Positions 35,846-43,565 of a stretch of 64,000 bases of DNA are shown in pieces. A program made the position numbers and the translations under genes. Under the pieces are notes generated by a model, which worked only from the letters and a program-made list of their open reading frames with translations, was not told the origin of the DNA and searched no databases. Numbering within the stretch: the stretch's first letter is position 1; every line of letters begins with the position of its first letter. The DNA comes from Vibrio genomosp. F10 str. ZF-129 (GTDB lineage Bacteria; Pseudomonadota; Gammaproteobacteria; Enterobacterales; Vibrionaceae): positions 62,001 to 126,000 of the forward strand of contig NZ_AJYQ02000107.1 of NCBI RefSeq assembly GCF_000287055.2, written 5' to 3'.

Positions 35846-37411
35846 ATGAGGATAAAAAAGTATAACTATAACTTAGGGCTATTATTTGACGATATAGCTT
35901 CGGAGCAAAGTTCTCAGGTAGCGATAAAGTTTACCGATAATACAGCAGTGTCCTATCAAAATTTAAAGGAAAGCTCAAATAGCATTGCTCGATATATGCT
36001 GAATCATGGCGTCAAAAGCGGGGATATCGTTGCGATTTTTAACGAAAAAACTCAATATTCATATTCAATTATGATTGCCTGCCTAAAAATTGGCGCTACT
36101 TATACGAATCTTGATCCAAATAGCCCTATTGAACGCCTTCATAAAATGCTTCAGGTTTGTGAGCCAAAACACTATTTTGTAAATGACGATAAATATGTTA
36201 GGAAATTAGGTGACGTACAAGTTTTAAAGGAGTGTATAACACTCTACTCGTCGAAATTGTTTACTGAAGAACTTAAGTTGCTTGGCACAGATAGTTTGAC
36301 AGAATCAGAATACGTAAATGGTGATATGGCTGCTTACTTGATGTTTACTTCAGGATCAACTGGATTTCCAAAAGGCGTTATTATTTCTCACGCCAGTGTC
36401 TTGAATTTTATTCATTGGGCTAAAACGACCTTTAAAATAACTTCTGATGATGTTCTGACCAACTTGAATCCAATGCATTTTGACAACTCTGTATTTGACT
36501 TCTATGCCTCGTTATTTAATGGCGCCGCAATGATTGCCGTTCCCGAACCAACCCTGAGAGTTCCTAGAACATTACTTGATACGCTAAATCCCTTGAATCC
36601 TACGATCTGGTTCAGCGTCCCATCATTACTGGTCTATATTACGAAAATGCGCGCTTGGAAAGAGGCTGATTTATCTAAATTGAGAACTGTTTCGTTTGGA
36701 GGCGAGGGATATCCCAAAAGTCAGTTACGCGCACTTTGGGCTATTATGGGCGAAAGAGTCAACCTTGTAAATGTCTACGGCCCAACCGAAGGAACGTGCA
36801 TATGTTCTTCATATCCAGTAAGTAAAAGTGACCTTGAAGTAGATGAGCTACTACCACTTGGGCCACTCGCCCCAAATTTTGACTTTCTGATTATGACTAA
36901 TAAACAGGAAAAGGTAGACCCTGGCGAAATAGGTGAGTTATGTTTAATTGGCCCGAACGTGGCAAAAGGGTATTATAATAATTGGGAAAAGAGTCAGGAA
37001 GTTTTTATTAGAAACCCGTATTGCAAAGCTTACAATCAAATAATGTATCGTACAGGTGACCTTGTTAAGTTTGATGAGCATGAAAATATGCTCTATTTTT
37101 GCGGTAGAACGGACAATCAAATTAAAAGAATGGGCTACCGAATTGAACTTGAAGAAATTGAAGCTGCACTTGGGTCTCTCGAACAGGTGAATGAAAGCGC
37201 TATTGTATACCATAAAATGGAAGAATCAAATGGTAAGATAATAGCCTGTGTGTGTGGGGATTATAGTTGTGAGGCGCAAATACTTTTAGACCTTAGAGAT
37301 TTATTACCAATGTATATGATCCCTAATGAGGTGGTGTTCCTCAGAGATTTACCAAAGAATCAGAACGGCAAGATTGATCGTCTGGCATTGAAAAAGGAGT
37401 TTTGTAAATGA
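35846..37411 (+). CDS. Stand-alone amino-acid adenylation domain (NRPS/DltA-like)
   Basis: This 521-residue AMP-forming enzyme has all core motifs: FTSGSTGFPKG (167-177), FDNSVFDFY with Asp213 at the alpha-amino-binding position of amino-acid-activating domains, YGPTEG (311-316), YRTGD (401-405), GYRIELEEIE and the C-terminal catalytic Lys509 (NQNGKID). Overall it resembles DltA and NRPS A domains more than acyl-CoA ligases. It should activate an amino acid (or similar acid) and load the carrier protein encoded at 38090. Neither a condensation nor a thioesterase domain is present. It overlaps the next gene by ATGA. Confidence 0.88.
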   Translation: MRIKKYNYNLGLLFDDIASEQSSQVAIKFTDNTAVSYQNLKESSNSIARYMLNHGVKSGDIVAIFNEKTQYSYSIMIACLKIGATYTNLDPNSPIERLHKMLQVCEPKHYFVNDDKYVRKLGDVQVLKECITLYSSKLFTEELKLLGTDSLTESEYVNGDMAAYLMFTSGSTGFPKGVIISHASVLNFIHWAKTTFKITSDDVLTNLNPMHFDNSVFDFYASLFNGAAMIAVPEPTLRVPRTLLDTLNPLNPTIWFSVPSLLVYITKMRAWKEADLSKLRTVSFGGEGYPKSQLRALWAIMGERVNLVNVYGPTEGTCICSSYPVSKSDLEVDELLPLGPLAPNFDFLIMTNKQEKVDPGEIGELCLIGPNVAKGYYNNWEKSQEVFIRNPYCKAYNQIMYRTGDLVKFDEHENMLYFCGRTDNQIKRMGYRIELEEIEAALGSLEQVNESAIVYHKMEESNGKIIACVCGDYSCEAQILLDLRDLLPMYMIPNEVVFLRDLPKNQNGKIDRLALKKEFCK

Positions 37412-38082
37412 AAAAACTAATTATTTTCGGAACAGGAAAAATTGCAGAAGCGGTTTCATTTTATTTTAACCGTGATAGTAATTTTGAGATCTGTGCTTAT
37501 GTCTGTGACAGTGAATTTATACAAGGAAAAAATTTTTTAGGCAAAAGAGTTATAGCGACAGAAGATGTTGAGGCAATATATGCCGCATCTGAGTGTAGTG
37601 TATTTGTTGCTGTTGGTTACCAGGGAATGAATTCAGTCCGCACTGAAAAGGTAGAATATTTTAAAGGTTTGGGTTACCAACTTGCCAACTACGCCAGTCC
37701 TAACGTTAAAGGAGAGTTTTCAATTGGCGAGAATTCAATTGTAATGGATGATGCCGTAATTCAACCTTGCGTAAAAATAGGAAGTAATGTTTTCATTTGG
37801 GGGGGGGCTATGATCGGTCACCATGCAGAGATAAGAGATAATTGTTGGGTTACTGGTAGTTGCGCTATAGGTGGTTTGGTTGTACTTGGTAATGGTTCAT
37901 TTGTTGGTTTGAATGCTACAATAGCGAATGAAGTAATGATTGGTAAATCAACAATGATTGGTGCCGGTACACTTTGCTGCCGTAGCATTAACGAAAATTC
38001 GGTTCTTGTTGCAAAAGAGACTGAATCTCATCGATTAAATAGTCAACAGTTCATCCGGCTGTCAAGCTGTTTTAGAACATAG
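37408..38082 (+). CDS. NeuD/PglD-like sugar acyltransferase
   Basis: The 224-residue protein has an N-terminal Rossmann-like PglD_N domain (KLIIFGTGKIAEAV) and a C-terminal left-handed beta-helix of hexapeptide repeats. H138-H139 (GAMIGHHAEI) fall where PglD-type enzymes have the catalytic histidine. Such enzymes acylate UDP- or dTDP-4-amino sugars with acetyl-CoA. Flanked by an adenylation domain and a carrier protein, it may instead take an acyl or aminoacyl group from the carrier. This donor switch is my inference. It overlaps the adenylation gene by ATGA. Confidence 0.83.
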   Translation: MKKLIIFGTGKIAEAVSFYFNRDSNFEICAYVCDSEFIQGKNFLGKRVIATEDVEAIYAASECSVFVAVGYQGMNSVRTEKVEYFKGLGYQLANYASPNVKGEFSIGENSIVMDDAVIQPCVKIGSNVFIWGGAMIGHHAEIRDNCWVTGSCAIGGLVVLGNGSFVGLNATIANEVMIGKSTMIGAGTLCCRSINENSVLVAKETESHRLNSQQFIRLSSCFRT

Positions 38083-38089
38083 AGGATTT

Positions 38090-38314
38090 ATGGAACGTTT
38101 AACAAAGATTTTAGTGAGCGTGTTTAAAATACAGGTATCAGAATCAAATAAAAATTTAGGAATGGACGAGGTAGCAAGCTGGGATTCTTTGACGCATATG
38201 GATTTGATTGTAGAGGTTGAAAATGAATTTGAGATCCAGTTAACTGGCGATAATATTGCAGATATGATTTCGTTTGATGCCATCAGAAAAATTGTCAAAG
38301 AACACATAGGCTAA
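38090..38314 (+). CDS. Acyl/peptidyl carrier protein
   Basis: The 74-residue acidic protein is a stand-alone carrier domain. The SWDSLTHMDL motif puts the phosphopantetheine serine at Ser33, and the four-helix pattern and length fit ACP/PCP. It differs from fatty-acid AcpP, which has DSLDTVEL, and is more like carrier domains of sugar-modification clusters. Lying seven bases after the acyltransferase and three bases before an SDR gene, it is likely loaded by the adenylation enzyme. A phosphopantetheinyl transferase is not seen in the window and must come from elsewhere. Confidence 0.88.
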   Translation: MERLTKILVSVFKIQVSESNKNLGMDEVASWDSLTHMDLIVEVENEFEIQLTGDNIADMISFDAIRKIVKEHIG

Positions 38315-38316
38315 AT

Positions 38317-39066
38317 ATGCTTTTACACGATAAAATAGCCCTTGTAACAGGAGCAGGGTCGGGTTTTGGGCGCGCTCTTGTCGAAAGACTAATTCGAGAG
38401 GGGGTGAAAGTTGCTGCTTTTGATATTGACTCTAGCAAACTCGATGAACTAAAACTGTTGTCTCCTGAAATTGAAACATTTGTATGTGATGTCTCTGATA
38501 ATTTTCAAGTGGAGCGATCTGTTTCAGGTTGTTTTGAAAAGTTTGGTGAGTTAAATATATTAGTGAATAATGCTGGCATAATGGAAAATGCACCTATTGT
38601 TAACTTACTTGATAGAAATGATAGAAAGCACTCATTAGAACTTTGGCATCAAGTTATTAATGTTAATCAGAATTCAGTCTTTTATATGACTCGTGCTGTT
38701 GCGGACCAAATGACCCAAAGGCGTAATAAAGGCATTATCGTGAACATTAGTTCAATTGCAGCTAAAGGTAATCTAGGTCAAACAGCATATTCTGCATCTA
38801 AAGCCGCCGTTGAAGCTATGACAAAAGTGTGGTCAAAAGAGCTCGGACGATTTGGTATACGTTCCGTAGCTATTGCTCCTGGGTTCATAAATACTCTAGG
38901 AGCTGCAGATGCAATTGAAGACAGAATGTTACAACACTGGGTAGACAAAACCCCTCTTCGTCGAACAGGCGAAGTAAACGAGGTAGTAGAATCAATTATT
39001 TTTGCCATATCAAATGATTTTTTGAATGGTGAAGTCATTTCAATTAACGGTGGGTTAACACTTTAG
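38317..39066 (+). CDS. Short-chain dehydrogenase/reductase (FabG-like)
   Basis: The 249-residue classical SDR has ALVTGAGSGFGRALVERL at the N-terminus, NNAG, a catalytic Ser in SSIAA, and Tyr158...Lys162 (YSASK), ending NGGLTL. It could reduce a keto group either on the carrier-bound acyl chain (as FabG does) or on a nucleotide sugar. Its place directly after the carrier protein favours the former, but substrate is unknown. A putative AGGGT ribosome binding site for the small gene that follows begins right at its stop. Confidence 0.85.
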   Translation: MLLHDKIALVTGAGSGFGRALVERLIREGVKVAAFDIDSSKLDELKLLSPEIETFVCDVSDNFQVERSVSGCFEKFGELNILVNNAGIMENAPIVNLLDRNDRKHSLELWHQVINVNQNSVFYMTRAVADQMTQRRNKGIIVNISSIAAKGNLGQTAYSASKAAVEAMTKVWSKELGRFGIRSVAIAPGFINTLGAADAIEDRMLQHWVDKTPLRRTGEVNEVVESIIFAISNDFLNGEVISINGGLTL

Positions 39067-39074
39067 GGTAAATT

Positions 39075-39224
39075 ATGGCAGAAGAACAAGGGCATGAATA
39101 TGGAAGTCTTGAGAGTATCAAATTTGCACCAGGAGAGAGTGGCGCTTTACATGAATTACTCCCTGATGTTTCAGTGAAAACAATCCCGAACTCGTGGATG
39201 CCTAACGCTTATATCATTAAGTAA
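39075..39224 (+). CDS. Small ORF, hypothetical or truncated gene
   Basis: A 49-codon frame with an AGGGT ribosome binding site eight bases upstream fills the space between the SDR and formyltransferase genes. The product begins MAEEQGHEYGSLES and ends PNAYIIK. I recognise no family. It could be a genuine small protein of the acylation module or the N-terminal fragment of a lost gene. Codon use looks like that of its neighbours. Confidence 0.45.
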   Translation: MAEEQGHEYGSLESIKFAPGESGALHELLPDVSVKTIPNSWMPNAYIIK

Positions 39225-39255
39225 AAGGCTTATTAAGGCGTTATAAATATCCATT

Positions 39256-40137
39256 ATGAATATGCATTGTTCACCACTAGACGTTTATTATATTGGTTCG
39301 TCTGAGCTAGGTTTACAAGCTCTTGCGGAATCTGACTCATTTGAAATACTTAAAGTCTTATGCCTAAAAAGCCGTGTGACTAAAGAACTTATATCTCTTG
39401 CAAATAAGTTGGGGTACGAAGTTATACTATTTGAATGGCATAAAGACTTTCGAAAGTGCATTTTACAGTTGGATGAGTCAGTTCCATTTTTTATATATCA
39501 GCTTGATATGCTTGTACCAGAAGAACTGACGTTAAAGTACAGTTTTTATAATGTGCATCGAGGATGCTTAAGGACAAATCGAGGACCAAATCCAGATGTA
39601 TGGCCTATTTTGTTAGGGCATGGCGAGTCATCTATTTCATTGCACAAAATAAATGGAAAAATTGATTCTGGTACTTATATTGACTCCTTTGGAATTAGTA
39701 TAAATCCGATGGATGACAGTGTTACTGTGAAAGAAAAACTTGAGAGATACCTTCCTAAAATAATAAAGTCCCTCTCTGATTTCTTAAAAGGAACGATTAA
39801 AGGCACTACCCTCACTGGAGGAAAGTACTACCCTTGGGTTACTGAAGAAGATTTTACCATCAATACTAGACAAGATTGTATTGAGTTGATTAATAGGAAA
39901 ATTAAATGTCAAAAGCAATACTTTGGCGCAATATTGATAGTTTCTGACTACAAATATTATGTCACGAACGTAATGGAACTTTCGTTAAACTCAATGAATA
40001 AATATAGAGATGGATTTTCTGTTTTGGATAATGAAGTGATTTGGTGTTCAAAAAAAACATTACTTAAGTTTACTATTAATAATACTGCAGTATATAAGCC
40101 AATGATTAAGAGGCAATTACCAATTGATAGGATTTAA
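39256..40137 (+). CDS. Formyltransferase-fold enzyme (sugar N-formyltransferase-like)
   Basis: The 293-residue protein keeps the catalytic triad of 10-formyl-THF transferases: Asn99 and His101 (YNVHRGCL) and Asp137 (GKIDSGTYID), with the same 36-residue His-to-Asp spacing as methionyl-tRNA formyltransferase. RGPNPDVWPILLGHGESSISLHKI matches the substrate loop. The usual H-P-S-L-L-P motif is replaced by H-R-G-C-L-R. Relatives such as VioF formylate dTDP-4-amino sugars, so it could formylate the amino sugar or an aminoacyl group on it. It is four bases from the FkbM-type gene. Confidence 0.82.
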   Translation: MNMHCSPLDVYYIGSSELGLQALAESDSFEILKVLCLKSRVTKELISLANKLGYEVILFEWHKDFRKCILQLDESVPFFIYQLDMLVPEELTLKYSFYNVHRGCLRTNRGPNPDVWPILLGHGESSISLHKINGKIDSGTYIDSFGISINPMDDSVTVKEKLERYLPKIIKSLSDFLKGTIKGTTLTGGKYYPWVTEEDFTINTRQDCIELINRKIKCQKQYFGAILIVSDYKYYVTNVMELSLNSMNKYRDGFSVLDNEVIWCSKKTLLKFTINNTAVYKPMIKRQLPIDRI

Positions 40138-40140
40138 TGT

Positions 40141-41271
40141 ATGAGTTTTATTAACAAAGTGGAAAACAACGGAAATAATCAACAAGAGTTAATATTACTT
40201 TTAAAGAGCGACTCAAAAAAAAATGGAATATACGGAGCGGGTGTCTATTCATACGTATTGATTAAGTATTTCAAGGCATTGAATATTGATATAGAATACT
40301 TCTTTGTTGATAGAGAGTATATTACAGAGTCTCATTATCAAGGATTAAAAGTGCTTCCTGTTGAGGATTATGCTGACAATATTGCGTCAGATTATAATAT
40401 TGTAATTGGGATGACCAACTACCCTAGAGCCATTGATCGTTTAAGAGATCTAGGAATAAACACGCCTTTTGTAATTGATGTCCCGGATTTTTTAAACGTA
40501 CCCTCTGAATTTATGGATTATAAATTTGTTGAAGATAACAAATCTAGCTTTGAGAAAGCATATCAAATATTTGATGATAATGTCTCCCAGGATACCTATT
40601 TGGCAGCGATTAACTCCAAAATCAATACCGACCTATCATTTATTGAACCATTAGTAGAACTGGATCACTTGTACTTTTCAAAAAAAATCTTTGAATTCAC
40701 TAATAATGAAGTTTTGTTAGATGTTGGAGGTTTTGATGGAGATTCTATAAGAGATTTTTGCTCAATTGTCGGTGATAAATATGAACAAATTATTTCTATG
40801 GAACCATTTGATTCAAACTTTAATAAGCTTCAAGAGACTGTATCAAACTTAAATCTTGCAAATGTGAATTTGTTAAAGATTGGAGCGTGGAAAGAAAAGT
40901 GTACTCTTTCGTTTATGCCTACAGAAGAAAATATTGATAATAAAATTTCAGTTCATAGTGATAGCAATATAGAAATACAAGTTGACACTATAGACTCTGT
41001 AATGGAGTCTATCCAACCTTCTAAAATATCGTTTATTAAGATGGATATAAATGGAGCTGAATATGAAGCCATTTTGGGTTCAAAAAAAACCATAAATACC
41101 TATCGACCTAAGCTTGCAATAAAATTGCATGTAAAAGAGGACTTCATTAGAATTCCAATTTTGTTGAAAGAAATAGCCCCTGATATCAAGCTTTCACTTA
41201 GGCAGAGAAATTATATGTCGATGATGCTAGTTTTATACGGTGAATTTATTGAAGGAAGAAAACGTGACTAA
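40141..41271 (+). CDS. FkbM-family methyltransferase with N-terminal domain
   Basis: The 376-residue protein has an N-terminal region of about 190 residues with YGAGVYSYVLIKYFKA, typical of sugar-modifying two-domain FkbM proteins. A SAM-dependent methyltransferase domain follows: VLLDVGGFDGDSIRDF at about residue 198, ISMEPFD, and FIKMDINGAEYEAILG. It probably O-methylates a sugar. In ABC-exported O-antigens a terminal methyl group often stops chain growth and is read by the Wzt C-terminal domain, so this is a candidate cap enzyme. The next gene overlaps it by eight bases from its GTG. Confidence 0.85.
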   Translation: MSFINKVENNGNNQQELILLLKSDSKKNGIYGAGVYSYVLIKYFKALNIDIEYFFVDREYITESHYQGLKVLPVEDYADNIASDYNIVIGMTNYPRAIDRLRDLGINTPFVIDVPDFLNVPSEFMDYKFVEDNKSSFEKAYQIFDDNVSQDTYLAAINSKINTDLSFIEPLVELDHLYFSKKIFEFTNNEVLLDVGGFDGDSIRDFCSIVGDKYEQIISMEPFDSNFNKLQETVSNLNLANVNLLKIGAWKEKCTLSFMPTEENIDNKISVHSDSNIEIQVDTIDSVMESIQPSKISFIKMDINGAEYEAILGSKKTINTYRPKLAIKLHVKEDFIRIPILLKEIAPDIKLSLRQRNYMSMMLVLYGEFIEGRKRD

Positions 41272-42229
41272 AGTTATGAAATGGAAAAAAGGTGGTAACC
41301 TTTTTGACCCATCTAAATTGCAACTATTCGAATGGATGAGTGAATACGCTCAATTACCATCACCTCTTTTATTAGATGACGAAACAGTAAGGGTGTATTT
41401 CGCTTGTCGGCCGAAACGTGGCATTGATATGCTTTATGTATCTCGTTCGGGTTATGTGGATTTAGATAGAGCAAATTTAAAAACTATAAAGAATGTCTCA
41501 AAAAAACCTTTGCTGGAGCTAGGGAGGGTTGGGGCTTTTGACGAATTCGGTAGCATGACAAGCAGTTTTGTTAAGCACAATGGTGCCGTTTATGCTTATT
41601 ATACTGGTTGGTCACGGATGCAGTCCGTTCCGTACACCATGGCTGTCGGTATGGCGATTAGTCGAGATGGAGGAACATCCTATAAAAAATTGGGCGAAGG
41701 CCCAATATTAGCTCCGACAGTTAATGAACCATATTTAATATCCGGACCGGTAGTTAAGGTAATTAATGGTAATTGGCACATGTGGTATCTATTTGGAACC
41801 AAGTGGATTGAACATGATGGTAAAAAAGAACCCATTTATAAGCTAGCTCACGCAACGTCAAATGATGGTATTAACTGGAATCGAGACGGAGTTCAAATTA
41901 TTGAGTCATTAGAACCTGACGAATGCCAGGTTTCGTTTGGTATTTTCGAGTATAAGGAAAAGTGGCATACTATATTCGCTTTCAGACAGCCTACCGATTT
42001 TAGGAAAAATGTTGAGAGAAGCTATCGACTCGGATATGCATCATCATCAGACTTAGTTACTTGGGAGCGTGACGATTCTGCTGTTGGTATTGATATCTCA
42101 GAATGTGGCTGGGATTCGGAAATGATTTGTTATCCACAGGTGTGCAATATAGATGATAAATTGATTCTATTTTATTGTGGAAATGACTTTGGTCGGAATG
42201 GTTTTGGTTACGCAGAGTTGGATATTTAA
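41264..42229 (+). CDS. Five-bladed beta-propeller glycosidase-like protein (GH43/GH130-like)
   Basis: The protein of about 321 residues has repeated aromatic blades typical of GH43/32/130 propellers: PLLLDDETVRVYFACR, GAVYAYYTGWSR, NGNWHMWYLFGTKW, HATSNDGINW and DKLILFYCGND. Acidic residues are scattered at blade starts, but no catalytic triad can be assigned with confidence. The GTG at 41264 has AAGGAAG upstream; an ATG at 41276 is an alternative. Hydrolases are unusual among O-antigen synthesis genes. It might trim, transfer or bind glycan. It is cytoplasmic, with no signal peptide. Confidence 0.75.
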   Translation: MTKVMKWKKGGNLFDPSKLQLFEWMSEYAQLPSPLLLDDETVRVYFACRPKRGIDMLYVSRSGYVDLDRANLKTIKNVSKKPLLELGRVGAFDEFGSMTSSFVKHNGAVYAYYTGWSRMQSVPYTMAVGMAISRDGGTSYKKLGEGPILAPTVNEPYLISGPVVKVINGNWHMWYLFGTKWIEHDGKKEPIYKLAHATSNDGINWNRDGVQIIESLEPDECQVSFGIFEYKEKWHTIFAFRQPTDFRKNVERSYRLGYASSSDLVTWERDDSAVGIDISECGWDSEMICYPQVCNIDDKLILFYCGNDFGRNGFGYAELDI

Positions 42230-43375
42230 ATGGGGAGTTCGATTCCATTAGTATGTGTATGGATGTGCACATACGACCATCATGAGTACATATCTCAAGC
42301 TATTGAGGGAGTAATGACTCAGGAAGTCTCATTCCCTATTAAATTAATTATTTCAGATGATTATTCTTCTGATGGTACTAGGGAGATTTGCTTGCAGTAT
42401 CGGGATAAATACCCGGAACTCATTGAATTAATTCTTCCAAAAGAGAATACAAAAAGCAAAGTTGTTTTAGATAAGTTATTTCCAGCATGTTTTAATAGCG
42501 GGGCCAAATACGTCGCTATGTGCGAAGGAGATGATTACTGGTGTGATTCTAGCAAGCTTCAAAAACAAATTGATTTTTTAGAAAAAGAAACCGAATTCTC
42601 TGGGTGTGCTCATAATACAGAAATATTGAAGCCTTGTGTTTCTGATGAAAATGATCTTATAGTAAAAACAAGAACTAAAAGCGTTTTTACTATAAACGAT
42701 TTTACTAGAGGGGAGGCGTACTTCCATACTTCTTCGATGGTTTATAGAGTTGAAAAATTTGAAAAAATAGACTTTGAAACTTACAAAAAGTTTCCAGGAG
42801 ACTCCGTCTTCTTAACAATGATGGCAAGTGTTGGTCCAATTAAGTATCTTGATCAAGTTATGTCAATTTACCGAATCCACGAGCGTGGCGCATGGAGTCG
42901 ACTCAATGAAATTGAACAACTGTGTCTCAATTTAACATCAACTATAAAGTGTAATAAAGCTCTTGGTTGCAAGTATGAAGAAAATTATTTACCTCTCTTT
43001 GTAAGAAGCTCAAGCGTAGGATTTATCACGAATAAACAGGAGATAATGAGCCTAATAAAAGCTTACGAGAAAGAGGATCTTATTAAGATCATTGAATATT
43101 TGTATATCTTTCAAAAGGAAAAAACTGCAGATGTCGATTCTAAATCTGAGCAGATTTCTATTCTTCAAGCTTACAATAGAGAGTTGAATACACAGATTAA
43201 AATTGGAGAAGAAAATATAGAAGAACAGAATATATTGATTATGAGACAAGAAGAGAAAATTATTGATCTGAAAAACTTTAGAAATACAGTTTTATCTAGT
43301 CGTGGTTGGAAGTTTATCAATCTATTGAGATCATTCAAGACTTTAATTTCAGAGAGATTTAAAATTTCCACATGA
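42230..43375 (+). CDS. Glycosyltransferase family 2 with C-terminal coiled coil
   Basis: The 381-residue protein has a GT2 domain (PLVCVWMCTYDHHEYISQAIEGV, SDDYSSDGTREI, and the CEGDDYW acidic motif at about residue 102). After about residue 285 it has a long charged coiled coil and ends with S-R-G-W-K-F-I-N-L-L-R, similar to the S-W-K-I-T-L-P-L-R element of the large GT2 protein at 47522. The start immediately follows the stop of the propeller gene. It should add one residue of the O-unit; the sugar is unknown. Confidence 0.87.
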   Translation: MGSSIPLVCVWMCTYDHHEYISQAIEGVMTQEVSFPIKLIISDDYSSDGTREICLQYRDKYPELIELILPKENTKSKVVLDKLFPACFNSGAKYVAMCEGDDYWCDSSKLQKQIDFLEKETEFSGCAHNTEILKPCVSDENDLIVKTRTKSVFTINDFTRGEAYFHTSSMVYRVEKFEKIDFETYKKFPGDSVFLTMMASVGPIKYLDQVMSIYRIHERGAWSRLNEIEQLCLNLTSTIKCNKALGCKYEENYLPLFVRSSSVGFITNKQEIMSLIKAYEKEDLIKIIEYLYIFQKEKTADVDSKSEQISILQAYNRELNTQIKIGEENIEEQNILIMRQEEKIIDLKNFRNTVLSSRGWKFINLLRSFKTLISERFKIST

Positions 43376-43468
43376 TGTGGAAGTTTGTGCTACTTTTAGT
43401 AGCCACTAGGGGCAGGTTATTATACTAATATAGTATTGAAGATATTTAAAATTAAACCCAGGCTGTTA

Positions 43469-43492
43469 TTTAAATTTAAATTTAAATTTAAA
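43469..43492. repeat. Four tandem TTTAAA units
   Basis: A 24-base array of TTTAAA lies in the 190-base gap between the GT2 and GT61 genes. The surrounding sequence is extremely AT-rich. No terminator or promoter can be called with confidence. Confidence 0.75.
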
Positions 43493-43565
43493 ACTCAATG
43501 CTACTATAATTTAATTGTCAAAATGTATTTAAATAAATTTTTAAATTAAATTCTGTGAACGACGA

